NCBI RefSeq assembly: GCF_000739635.1
Contig: NZ_BATQ01000182.1
Location: 62,001 to 126,000 of the forward strand
Source: Verrucomicrobium sp. BvORR034
GTDB taxonomy: Bacteria; Verrucomicrobiota; Verrucomicrobiia; Verrucomicrobiales; Verrucomicrobiaceae
DNA: 64,000 nucleotides
Direction of reading: 5' to 3'
This document shows positions 36,045-43,504 of this stretch, piece after piece (within the stretch, counting starts at the first letter, position 1; each line of letters opens with the position of its first letter). Below the pieces are notes generated by a model that searched no databases, was not told the DNA's origin, and saw only the letters and a program-made list of their open reading frames with translations. Position numbers and translations under genes: made by a program.

Positions 36045-37050
36045 GCTTCGCGGAGACACAAGACCTGAGCTGGTGGCAAGCGGAGCGCTTGCCTCTCAGG
36101 GCATCAGGGGCCGAGGCCAGGTGTAAAGGTGCGCCGTTCGCCCTATTCCCGAACCCACACCCCAACGATCCTGGGTTGTAAGGGCGACCGCCTCGGTTGC
36201 CTCATCGGGAACAGCTCGCGGCAAGCGGAGCGCTTGCATCCTGGGCTTTCGAAGCTTGGTGCCATACCACGAGGGCAAGTTTGCAGACGCTTCAGTTAGT
36301 GCCTGCCAAGGAACCTTGGATGCGAAAAGCAGCCAGACCGCCACAACTCCTTCGGAGTAGAATCCTTCAGCATCCCTTCCCAACGTAGACTCGCTGGAAG
36401 CTCGTCAACGTTGGGCTTGTAGCCGCATCCTCTTCCAGGAAGAGCTTCGACTGAAAGGCTGGACAGCGTCGGTCACGTGGTGACCACCCCAACCGCGCAC
36501 GTTTTGAGGTGGCCGCCAAGGAACCAATTCCTGCTCAGTCCGCAGTTAATCCCCGAAGGGGATTTGTAGCACAGCCCAGTGGTTGGACGAGCCCTAAGCG
36601 AGTCAACCCTGGGTACCTCCGTGAAGGATGATCAGGTGGGAAAGCCGACAGCATCCGCTTTCTCCCCACCGCCATCCACACCTCCACGTCAGCCCCCTTC
36701 AGGTTCCTTGGCAGACACTAGCTGAAGCGTTTGCAAGCTTCGCCTTCTCCCCGTGTCACCAGGTTTCGAAAGTCACTGGAGCTCCACTGGCAGGAAGGGG
36801 AAAGCAAACCGCTCCGGAAAATCACTGCTTCGACTTAGATCGGTTATTGGCGCTGTAGGGCAAGCGCTCCGCTTGCCGAGCGTCCCCTGACAAGGCAACC
36901 GAGGCGTCGCCCTACAACCCAGGGTGTTGGAACGTAAGGAGAGATGGCCACATCGTGGGACGATTGGAGCGGGCCGATTCGTTGCGCGTGTTGTACGAGG
37001 AGAGAGAGCCCAAGTCTTGTGTGTTGCAGTCTTCTGTCTCCCGTGAAGCG
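36045..37050. repeat. Composite palindromic intergenic cassette, copy 3
   Basis: About 1 kb without a credible gene. The left end GGAGACACAAGACCTGAGC (36052) has its inverted counterpart near 37015-37045 (TCTTGTGT, then GTCTTCTGTCTCCC). An inner pair with about 70-base arms lies at 36245-36315 and 36702-36774 (for example GACGCTTCAGTTAGTGCCTG against GACACTAGCTGAAGCG). Further words: GGCAAGCGGAGCGCTTGCC (36074), GTAGGGCAAGCGCTCCGCTT (36857), CGTCGCCCTACAACCC (36910), the hairpin AATCCCC GAAG GGGATT (36547) and GGTCAC GTG GTGACC (36471). All belong to families also seen at 16 and 18 kb. Confidence 0.8.
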
Positions 37051-37216
37051 AGCCCAAAATGGCACTGCGCCACTTCCAGCTTCCGCTTTCCACCACCGTG
37101 CTGTTGGAGGGCAGAGTTTTCGACAGTGCGTAGAGTTTCCAGCGACGGTGCGTTGCGCAGGCACAGGTGGGAAGGTACCCCCTTGAATTTCATTTCCGCG
37201 ATGCGAGATTGGAGGC

Positions 37217-37414
37217 ATGCGCGGGAGCTGTTATCTTCTAAGGATTGGCGGGGGCTCGCTGGGGGCGTTGTTTCTGACGATCGGGATCCTCGCGCTCATC
37301 CGTGGTCTGTCGTCTTGGATGCCCGGCGCAGTGTGCGCCTTTGGCCTCATGCTTCTCGCGATGGCCGTATTCGCGCCTTGTAAGAAACTGGAGAGATGGT
37401 TTGGCGGCATCTAG
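37217..37414 (+). CDS. Small two-helix membrane protein, unknown
   Basis: A 65-residue frame with two clear hydrophobic helices (LGALFLTIGILALIRGL and MPGAVCAFGLMLLAMAVFA) and a basic C-terminus (CKKLERWFGGI). It sits in the gap between the repeat cassette and the integrative element. I do not recognise a family. The hydrophobic pattern is better than random for this GC-rich region, but there is no strong ribosome binding site. Confidence 0.45.
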   Translation: MRGSCYLLRIGGGSLGALFLTIGILALIRGLSSWMPGAVCAFGLMLLAMAVFAPCKKLERWFGGI

Positions 37415-37505
37415 TGGAAGACCGCCGTCCTGAAATCCAGGCTGCCGCTGCAGTGGCGATCTTGTCATCTTCTCGCACCCTCCTGATCTTAAATAGGCCT
37501 GACCC

Positions 37506-37551
37506 TCTAGAAGGAGTGGCTACCGCGCCAGGACTCGAACCTGAAATAAGA
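37506..37551. repeat. attL: displaced tRNA-Gln 3' end
   Basis: It matches 53172-53217 at 45 of 46 positions (G against A at the ninth base). It includes the CCA end, T-arm and variable region of the tRNA-Gln(CUG) gene but no 5' half, so it is a non-functional tRNA fragment and marks the left junction. Confidence 0.93.
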
Positions 37552-37604
37552 AATTGCCCTCCAGCCACATCATAAATCGTTGACGATAAACGGTTAGACA
37601 CCCC

Positions 37605-37642
37605 TTGACACAACCCGATACGTTGTTACTGTGGTTGTTACC
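37605..37642 (+). promoter_or_regulatory. Putative recombinase promoter and arm-type repeats
   Basis: A TTGACA hexamer at 37605-37610 is followed by two direct GTTGTTAC copies (about 37622-37629 and 37634-37641) just before the recombinase ATG. At the right end the related words GTTGTTACC and GGTTGTTTC occur near 53125-53143. Such paired short repeats close to both att sites suit the arm-binding domain of a tyrosine recombinase; this is inference. Confidence 0.4.
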
Positions 37643-38773
37643 ATGGCTTCTTTACGCAAGCGTGCCAAAAGCCCCTACTGGGTCGCGTGCTACTACGACG
37701 CGGAGGGCAAGCGGACCCAACGCAGCACCGAGACCACTAACAGGAGCCACGCCATGAAGCAGGCTGTCGAGTGGGAAGGCGCGGCCCGGCTTGCCAAAGA
37801 GAAGCGGCTCACGGTCGACAAGGCCCGCACGATTCTGAACGAAATGCTACGCCTCACCGGTCAGGCCATTGATGCCGAGACCTTGAGGACCTTTTCGCGG
37901 CGCTGGCTGGATGGCAAAGCCCGAAATCGGGCCGCCCGGACCGCAGAGTCCTACGAGGGTGTCGTGAAAGCCTTCCTGGCCGTCCTTGGTCCAAAGGCTG
38001 ACCATCCCGTCTCGACGATCCTACCGCGCGATGTGGAGGCCTTCCGGGACAAGCTGGTGGACGAAGGCCTGACCGGCTCCAGCGTCAACCAGCGGCTGAA
38101 AATCGTGGGTGCCATGTTCGCCACGGCCCAGCGGCAAGGAATCATTGGCAGCAACCCGGCCCGGAGCGTGGAGGTGGACGACACTGCGCAGGAAAGCCGG
38201 GACCCCTTCACTGCGGACGAGGTGCAAGTGCTCCTGACCAAGCTTCCAGACGACTGGCCGACCGCCGTCGCCCTCGGTGCGTTCGCCTCCATGCGCCTTG
38301 GGGACGCCGCGAATCTGGATCTTGCCCGCGTGAACCTGGAGGACGGCGCTATCGTCTACACTCCGCAGAAGACATCACGGAAGGGTCGGGTTCTCACCGT
38401 CCCGATGCACCCCGAGGTTGAGAAGCGACTGCGCCCCATGATCGAGAACGGGAAGTCTGGGCCCGCCTGCCCTTCCCTGGCAGGCAGGAAGATCAATGGA
38501 ACCAACGGTCTATCTGGTGAGTTCCTTGAACTCATGGAGGCCGCGGGCATCGACCCGAAGCGCCGCACAGATGTTGAGGGCCGCGGGCGGCGTCATGCCA
38601 CCAAGAGCTTTCACAGCCTGCGCCACTTCTTCAACACCGCGCTGCTGACTGCCGGCGTCGATGAGCGTGTGCGCATGGCGTTGTCTGGTCACACATCAGC
38701 CAGCGTGAATCAGAGGTACTCCCATGCGGAGTTGAAGGTGCTCAAGAAGGCGGTTGGGAAAATCAAGAAGTGA
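37643..38773 (+). CDS. Tyrosine recombinase (phage-type integrase)
   Basis: The 376-residue protein from ATG 37643 (MASLRKRAKSPYWVACYYDA) begins with an arm-binding-like strand region, then a core-binding SAM-like domain (about 75-170) and the catalytic domain. The active-site residues are visible: Arg in FASMRLGDAANL, Lys in TPQKTSRKGR, H-x-x-R in SFHSLRHFFN, His in ALSGHTSASV and nucleophile Tyr in NQRYSHAEL. It cuts and rejoins DNA at the tRNA-Gln att sites to integrate or excise the element. An in-frame GTG at 37631 is a less likely start. The next gene starts 3 bases after its stop, so they are probably cotranscribed. Confidence 0.96.
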   Translation: MASLRKRAKSPYWVACYYDAEGKRTQRSTETTNRSHAMKQAVEWEGAARLAKEKRLTVDKARTILNEMLRLTGQAIDAETLRTFSRRWLDGKARNRAARTAESYEGVVKAFLAVLGPKADHPVSTILPRDVEAFRDKLVDEGLTGSSVNQRLKIVGAMFATAQRQGIIGSNPARSVEVDDTAQESRDPFTADEVQVLLTKLPDDWPTAVALGAFASMRLGDAANLDLARVNLEDGAIVYTPQKTSRKGRVLTVPMHPEVEKRLRPMIENGKSGPACPSLAGRKINGTNGLSGEFLELMEAAGIDPKRRTDVEGRGRRHATKSFHSLRHFFNTALLTAGVDERVRMALSGHTSASVNQRYSHAELKVLKKAVGKIKK

Positions 38774-38776
38774 GAA

Positions 38777-39466
38777 ATGCCCATGGAACCAACCAGTTCA
38801 AATAGTGAGCCCGACGACTTCATGTCAGGTTGGGAATCCATGGACCCTGATCAATTAATTGATCAAGTGGCAAGTTGGGGTATCGAACCCGTCCGGACTC
38901 TCCCAAGAGAGGAATTGAACAGACTCGCTGATCTGGATCTCCGTATTGAATTCGCACGCCGGAAGATGGAAGGGTTGGACCAATGGGAAAGGTTACTTTG
39001 GCCTGCACTGTGCGATCTGGAGCGAACAAGAGGAGCGCCCGAATCGGCAAGGTCAGAGGCGCTTGATGGTGTGCTTGAAGCGATGAGAGCGGCCGTCATG
39101 CACCCAGACAACGCAAGGTTAGCATATCCCCTCTTCCGGCGAATGAGTGAGATGTGGGTGAAAGCCACGGACAAAGAGACGTGGCCGCTTGAGTCCAAAC
39201 CAATTTCCGAAAAGCGATACTACGTCCTTGAGGCAGTCCGCGTTCTCACCAAGGCAAATGCCCGGAAACCGACTCAAGCGGACGTTATCGCCTTCCTGAA
39301 GGACCCTCCTGAAGAGCTTAGCCATCTGCGTATGGAGATCCCAAAAGGCAAGGTCTCGGAGTACATTCAAGACGCTGGAATCCAGGACATGATCGCTGAT
39401 GGGAGGGCTGCTTCAGCGCGTAAATCCGGGAAAGTTCCCGATGGTCGAGAACAAAAAGGAACATGA
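38777..39466 (+). CDS. Unknown element protein, recombinase-linked
   Basis: I do not recognise this 229-residue protein. The N-terminus is acidic (SNSEPDDFMSGWESMDPDQL). The middle is predicted helical with charged heptads (LRIEFARRKMEGLDQWERLL, and SARSEALDGVLEAMRAAVMH). Residues about 155-215 (YYVLEAVRVLTKANARKPTQ then ADVIAFLKDPP) could be a winged-helix-like segment. The C-terminus is basic. The ATG lies 3 bases after the recombinase stop, so it is likely translated with it. Composition is more AT-rich than the flanking chromosome. A role in excision control or DNA binding is possible but unproven. Confidence 0.7.
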   Translation: MPMEPTSSNSEPDDFMSGWESMDPDQLIDQVASWGIEPVRTLPREELNRLADLDLRIEFARRKMEGLDQWERLLWPALCDLERTRGAPESARSEALDGVLEAMRAAVMHPDNARLAYPLFRRMSEMWVKATDKETWPLESKPISEKRYYVLEAVRVLTKANARKPTQADVIAFLKDPPEELSHLRMEIPKGKVSEYIQDAGIQDMIADGRAASARKSGKVPDGREQKGT

Positions 39467-39499
39467 ATGAGGTTTTGTATGCGTCGGGCACTTTGAGTC

Positions 39500-39775
39500 A
39501 TGACGCAGACAGAAGCACAGACACACAAGGCGCTCCCGTTTGGAGCGGATCTCATTGAAATGCCGAGTCGTACCCTGGTGTTCCGGGGTCTCCGATTCTC
39601 CCGCAGCTCCCTCTACCGCTTGGCTGATGAGGGCGAAATCAAGACGGTGCCCATTCGGTTCACGGGTAGCACCCAGCGCCGCCGGGTGATCCTGAAGGAG
39701 AGTCTGGACGCCTTCCTCGACCGGCAGATTGCCGAGGGGATGAAGCAGATCGAGGCGGGCGCATCCAAAGCCTGA
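39500..39775 (+). CDS. Excisionase/MerR-like HTH DNA-binding protein
   Basis: The 91-residue protein has a helix-turn-helix of the excisionase/HTH_17 kind: FRGLRFSRSSLYRLADEGEI followed by KTVPIRFTGSTQRRRVILKE and SLDAFLDRQI. In this family one helix recognises DNA and a wing (here the TGSTQRRR turn) contacts the minor groove; phage Xis proteins have this form. Position just after the recombinase module supports a role in directing excision or repressing element genes. ATG at 39500 is the first in frame. A 280-base gap follows. Confidence 0.8.
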   Translation: MTQTEAQTHKALPFGADLIEMPSRTLVFRGLRFSRSSLYRLADEGEIKTVPIRFTGSTQRRRVILKESLDAFLDRQIAEGMKQIEAGASKA

Positions 39776-39976
39776 CCGAAGTAGCGGCAGACTCCGCACA
39801 GAGGGAATTTCTGGCCAGACCTGCGCAACCTTTCCTCATGATCGCGACACAAACCCGACGCCTGTGTTTGCGGTGGCTCAACTCCGCCGCTGACGGGAAC
39901 TTGAGGCTATCGACCATGAACACCTTCACCCTTTAAACACGAAAGCCGCGCCTCATCGGCTGCGGCCATCGCTAAA

Positions 39977-40012
39977 ACACTAGTTGGTCACCCTGGCAGG
40001 TCCAACAAGTGT
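39977..40012 (+). promoter_or_regulatory. Leader hairpin before the primase-like gene
   Basis: ACACTAGTTGG pairs with CCAACAAGTGT (10 of 11) around a 14-base loop, ending 44 bases before the primase-like ATG. A smaller AGCCG/CGGCT hairpin lies upstream at about 39945. The 39776-39976 stretch shows no gene. It could be a leader structure or short non-coding RNA; no experimental support. Confidence 0.35.
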
Positions 40013-40056
40013 AGCGGTGTCAAAGCCGATTGCAAGCGCGGGAATCACTCCCGCTG

Positions 40057-41004
40057 ATGAAAGACGCTCTTCCTACCCACCTGCAAAAGCTCGGGTGCGA
40101 ACCCAGGGTTACAGGAGACAAGTTAATTGCTCTTTGCCCGCTTCATGAGGACGCTCGCCCCTCCCTCCGAGCAACCCAACATGGTGACGCCTGGCTCTGG
40201 CACTGCCCAGTGTGCGCGAAAGGTGGCACCATCATTGATCTGCACGCCATGATTCACGGCGTCAGCATCCGGGATGCAATCTCGATGCTGCGCCAGGACT
40301 ACGGCAACCCCGCAGAACTTCCAGTACGCCCCGCTATTGCCCCAAGGCCTCCTGAACCGTGGCCCAATATTGGCCTTGCTGATGGCGGCACTCTGACAAG
40401 GCTGGCGAAGCTGCGCGGTCTGTCGGTGCAAGCTATGGCAGACGCCCAGCTCTACGGCTACCTTCGCTTCGGCTGGCGCTATGGGCATCAGTGCTATGTC
40501 TTGCTCGATGAGCGAGACTCCTTCGCCCAATACAGGAGGATGGATGGCGGCATGTTCCACCACGGGCAGAAGTCCGACAACCTTGCGCGGCGCAAAACAC
40601 GCCCCATTGGCCTGCGTCACCTTGGGAGCCAGGAGGTGCCTGTGTTTCTCACTGAAGGCACTGTCGGCTACTTGGAGCTTTTGGAACTTCTTCACCGTGC
40701 CGATATGAGCCACTGCACCGCAGCACTCACACTGCCGAGCGCTGCAAGCTCTATCCCGTCCGATGTCCTCCCGATGCTGGCAGGCCGGCGGGTGCGGATC
40801 ATTGGGGACACCGGAAGGGCCGGGGAGCAAGCGGCCTCCCGTTGGGTTCGAGAACTTCAATCGGTCGGTGCCAACGTCGACTGCGTGGATCTCTCCCGCG
40901 TCCCCGAGCTGGCCCGCGTGACCAAGGCTGACCTGGGTGACTTCTTGAAACTGCCTCAAACTCCCAACGTGCTGCAGACCATCACCGCAATCACTTCTCT
41001 ATGA
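40057..41004 (+). CDS. CHC2 zinc-finger primase-like protein
   Basis: From ATG 40057 the protein has 315 residues (an in-frame TTG at 40030 would add nine). The N-terminal zinc ribbon LIALCPLHEDARPSLRA...WLWHCPVCAKGGTIIDL is the CHC2 fold of DnaG-type primases. The C-terminal half contains a TOPRIM-like trace (VPVFLTEGTVGYLELLELLH, where Glu follows a strand, and VRIIGDTGRAGEQAASRW with Asp-x-x-x-x-G). The catalytic middle domain is short, so it may act as a small element-specific primase with the ATPase next to it. Its stop overlaps the ATG of the RepA-like gene by four bases. Confidence 0.85.
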   Translation: MKDALPTHLQKLGCEPRVTGDKLIALCPLHEDARPSLRATQHGDAWLWHCPVCAKGGTIIDLHAMIHGVSIRDAISMLRQDYGNPAELPVRPAIAPRPPEPWPNIGLADGGTLTRLAKLRGLSVQAMADAQLYGYLRFGWRYGHQCYVLLDERDSFAQYRRMDGGMFHHGQKSDNLARRKTRPIGLRHLGSQEVPVFLTEGTVGYLELLELLHRADMSHCTAALTLPSAASSIPSDVLPMLAGRRVRIIGDTGRAGEQAASRWVRELQSVGANVDCVDLSRVPELARVTKADLGDFLKLPQTPNVLQTITAITSL

Positions 41005-42059
41005 CGCTGCTCCCCGGACTGATTCAAAAGCCTGCTCCGGCCGCGCAAGCGAATGGAGAAAAGCAAGATACACCGTTTGAATGGTCTCTTGTAAGCGCCA
41101 ACGATCGATGGACCGACGATCCCGACCGGATCGCAAACATGAGCGATCCACCGATTATTGATGGCATGCTGAGAGAGCGTGAAGTCGCTACCGTTGTAGG
41201 TCCAGCCAAAACGGCCAAGACGTGGTTCACGCTCAAGATGGCGCTCGCTGTAGCAGGCGGAGACCCTTTCCTTGGACGCGCAACTTTCCAACGGAAAGTG
41301 CTTTATCTCGACTACGAATTGAAGCCTGGAACATTCGAGAAGCGCATGTGTATGACATCGGAGTGGCGTCCAGAGGGTTTCCATTATCAATGCTTGAGGG
41401 GGCGCGCCAAGCTTCCCGGGATCGCCGACATAACCACGCTCGTCGAAGCGGAAGGATTTGGCTTGGTGGTGGTGGATTCGCTTTATCGTACTGGTTGGCT
41501 TCAGGAGGAGAACAACAACGACACCACATCAAGAGATCTCACAGCGTTGCAGAGCTTCACAGCTAAGACCAATTGCTCCTTGATCTGCGTCGACCACACT
41601 GCCAAAGGCGGAGGAACTGACAAGAGCGCCGTGGATGCCGCCCGAGGCGCTTCAGCAAAGGGCGGCTTCTATGATAGCCTTTTCGTGCTTCGCCCCACAG
41701 ATAAAGGGCCAGACATTGAAAAGACGTATGCAGTGCTTGATCCTGTGTTGCGTGACTGGCCGCGTTTCAGCGATCTGCCGCTTGTGGAATTCGCCTGGCA
41801 CCAAGGGCGGATATCCATCGATGTGGCAGGAGAGGTTCAGAGGGGTGATGCCCATGGAAACGCCGCAAGGGTGCTTGCTGTCATTGCCAGCTCTGATGAG
41901 CCGATACGTTTCGCCGAGATACAAGACGGGTCTGGTCTGTCGGAAGGCGCAGCGAGGAGGATTCTTAAGAATCTCGTTGTTTCCGGAAGGGTCGTCGAAT
42001 CACCTGATCCGGGGCACAAGCAAGGCAAGGTGTACTCCATTAGGGAGTCGGAAGCATGA
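41001..42059 (+). CDS. RepA-like/RecA-fold helicase ATPase
   Basis: The 352-residue protein shows a P-loop of the RepA form VGPAKTAKTWFTLKMALAVA (Walker A at about 63-71), then LYLDYELKPG, Walker B LVVVDSLYR and a downstream CVDHTAKGG (a His of the family's motif). This is the RSF1010 RepA/KaiC-like group of hexameric replicative helicases. The C-terminal 75 residues look like a winged-helix domain (ARVLAVIASSDEPIRFAEIQ). With the adjoining primase it would form the element's replication initiator set. A four-base overlap with the primase-like gene indicates coupling. The stop is immediately followed by tandem iteron-like repeats. Confidence 0.92.
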   Translation: MTLLPGLIQKPAPAAQANGEKQDTPFEWSLVSANDRWTDDPDRIANMSDPPIIDGMLREREVATVVGPAKTAKTWFTLKMALAVAGGDPFLGRATFQRKVLYLDYELKPGTFEKRMCMTSEWRPEGFHYQCLRGRAKLPGIADITTLVEAEGFGLVVVDSLYRTGWLQEENNNDTTSRDLTALQSFTAKTNCSLICVDHTAKGGGTDKSAVDAARGASAKGGFYDSLFVLRPTDKGPDIEKTYAVLDPVLRDWPRFSDLPLVEFAWHQGRISIDVAGEVQRGDAHGNAARVLAVIASSDEPIRFAEIQDGSGLSEGAARRILKNLVVSGRVVESPDPGHKQGKVYSIRESEA

Positions 42060-42191
42060 CCGCGCCAAACCCCGCCAAACCGCGCCAACTGTACCTAACG
42101 CCACTCGGTTTGCCATGAACGTTTTCAATGATCCTATGAACATAAAAACCGTACCACGCCACTATAAGGATTGGCGTGGTGGCGCGGTTTT
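42060..42191. repeat. Iteron-like repeats and hairpin: candidate replication origin
   Basis: Three tandem 10-bp units, CGCGCCAAAC, CCCGCCAAAC and CGCGCCAACT, occupy 42061-42090. The inverted word GGCGCGGTTT (42181-42190) is exactly complementary to AAACCGCGCC within the array. Just before it a perfect 9-bp hairpin ACCACGCCA/TGGCGTGGT (42153-42180) has a 10-base loop. The placement directly after the RepA-like helicase gene suggests an origin or a replication control site. It could alternatively be a transcript end. Confidence 0.55.
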
Positions 42192-42339
42192 GAAAACCAC
42201 CTCAAAACAAGGGAGCGAGGGGGAGCTTCGCTTTCCCCCTCTCGCCGTCATCCAGACGCGCACCTCTTTCGCTTCGCGTCGGTGCGGTCTTCGTCCCGGC
42301 TGGCTCCCGTAGGCTCGAGCACTGACACGACCACCCAGC

Positions 42340-42828
42340 ATGACCCCGCCGACGATCATCGTGGATACCAGGGAACAGACACCCTTGCAGTTCACCCGGC
42401 TGGCCTCTGAGGTGGGTACGCTGACCACGGGCGACTACAGCATCAGGGGCATGGAGACATCCTTCGCCGTGGAGCGCAAGAGCGTGGCTGACCTGATCGG
42501 CAGCTTGAGCACCGAGCGCGAGCGGTTCATGAAGGAGATCGACAGGTTGAGAGGATTCGACTTTGCCCGCTTGCTGATCGTTGGTTCACGTCGTGAGGTA
42601 GAGCAGGGCACATACCGCAGCAGGATGAGTCCTAAGGCCGCTGTTGCCTCACTGTTGGCCATTGAGGTGCGAGGCCTGCCTGTTGTGTGGGCAGAGACGC
42701 CAGCACGGGCTGCTCGCATGATTGAGGAGTGGGCCGTGTACTTCGTCAGGGAGCGCGCTAAACCCTTTGCCACCGCTGCCGAGCTCAAGGAGCTGGTGGG
42801 TGTCCTGGACGGGGTGGGCGCTGTTTAG
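42340..42828 (+). CDS. ERCC4-domain nuclease
   Basis: The 162-residue protein is a minimal XPF/Mus81-type nuclease domain: TIIVDTREQTPLQF, LTTGDYSIRG, and the catalytic signature VERKSVADLIGSL (E-R-K-x3-D), followed by FARLLIVGSRREVEQ. It lacks the C-terminal tandem helix-hairpin-helix. ERCC4 nucleases cut branched or flap DNA with divalent metal. In a small mobile element it may resolve replication intermediates or recombination structures. The gene starts about 150 bases after the candidate origin and ends before a 650-base region with a broken antirepressor. Confidence 0.93.
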   Translation: MTPPTIIVDTREQTPLQFTRLASEVGTLTTGDYSIRGMETSFAVERKSVADLIGSLSTERERFMKEIDRLRGFDFARLLIVGSRREVEQGTYRSRMSPKAAVASLLAIEVRGLPVVWAETPARAARMIEEWAVYFVRERAKPFATAAELKELVGVLDGVGAV

Positions 42829-43038
42829 ACACGCCCCCTGGGGTAAAGGATTCCGCTCGCGTCCAAAAGCGTGGGGTTTTCCCCTCTACCGTCATTTCCG
42901 CACGAGTGACCTTTTGAACAGGTTCCCATTCCCTACGGCCCCCGGTGGTGGCCCCGCCCTACTGCCGTCAGCCGTGAGGGCCCCTGGATGGCTTGGAACC
43001 ATTGGGAACTTGCTCACCCACTTCCCATTCCCTACGTG

Positions 43039-43224
43039 AGCCTGCGGTTTGCGGGACTTGAAGACGAGAGCGTAGAGGCCGGATTCGGAGATGAGGTTGA
43101 GCGACTGAGCCCCGCCGCGCTGACCGGAATGACCCTCGCTATTATCTAGGGTCATTCGTTCATCAGCATCCAAGCTCTTTATTGCGTCAGAAGGATTGGC
43201 GATCTCAAGAATCCGGCACGGGGA
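43039..43224 (-). pseudogene. Remnant of a Bro-N phage antirepressor
   Basis: Read on the minus strand, the frame gives CRILEIANPSDAIKSLDADE, then a linker and SLNLISESGLYALVFKSRKP, the middle of a BRO/phage antirepressor N-terminal domain. A stop codon (43225-43227) interrupts the frame upstream and the similarity ends at KPQA, after which the sequence is unrelated. The downstream break coincides with the word TTCCCATTCCCTACG (43022-43036), which also occurs at 42923-42937, so deletion between direct repeats may have removed the rest. The whole 42829-43504 gap holds no intact gene. Confidence 0.75.
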
Positions 43225-43504
43225 TTACCCCGCTCATTGTGCAGAGTAACCGATCACAGATTCGTGATCCGTGAACCTGCTCCGGTAGATTTTTACCGAG
43301 GTGAGTTTTTTCCGAAACTGGAAACAACCCCCAGGTGGCCGGCCCCGCTCCCCAATTTCGGGGAATACTCCGGTTTCAAACCGGAAAACCCATGTGGTGT
43401 GACACGCTCCACCCGCTGACGCCGTGCCCATAACCCCGCTCCCGTCCCGGAGTTAACGGACCGTCGCGCCCCGGCGCAAAGCGTTGACACCCCGCCCGTG
43501 GGGA

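Noticed and set aside
36045-37050. CRISPR-like spacing of repeated words
   Set aside because: Repeats are inverted, of unequal length and irregular in spacing; no CRISPR array and no cas gene are in the window.
37506-37551. A second functional tRNA-Gln
   Set aside because: Only the 3' third is present; no D-arm or anticodon arm, so it is an att duplicate.
41635-42312. 225-codon plus-strand frame overlapping the RepA-like gene and the iteron region
   Set aside because: Reads through the RepA-like gene in another frame and through repeats; no motif.
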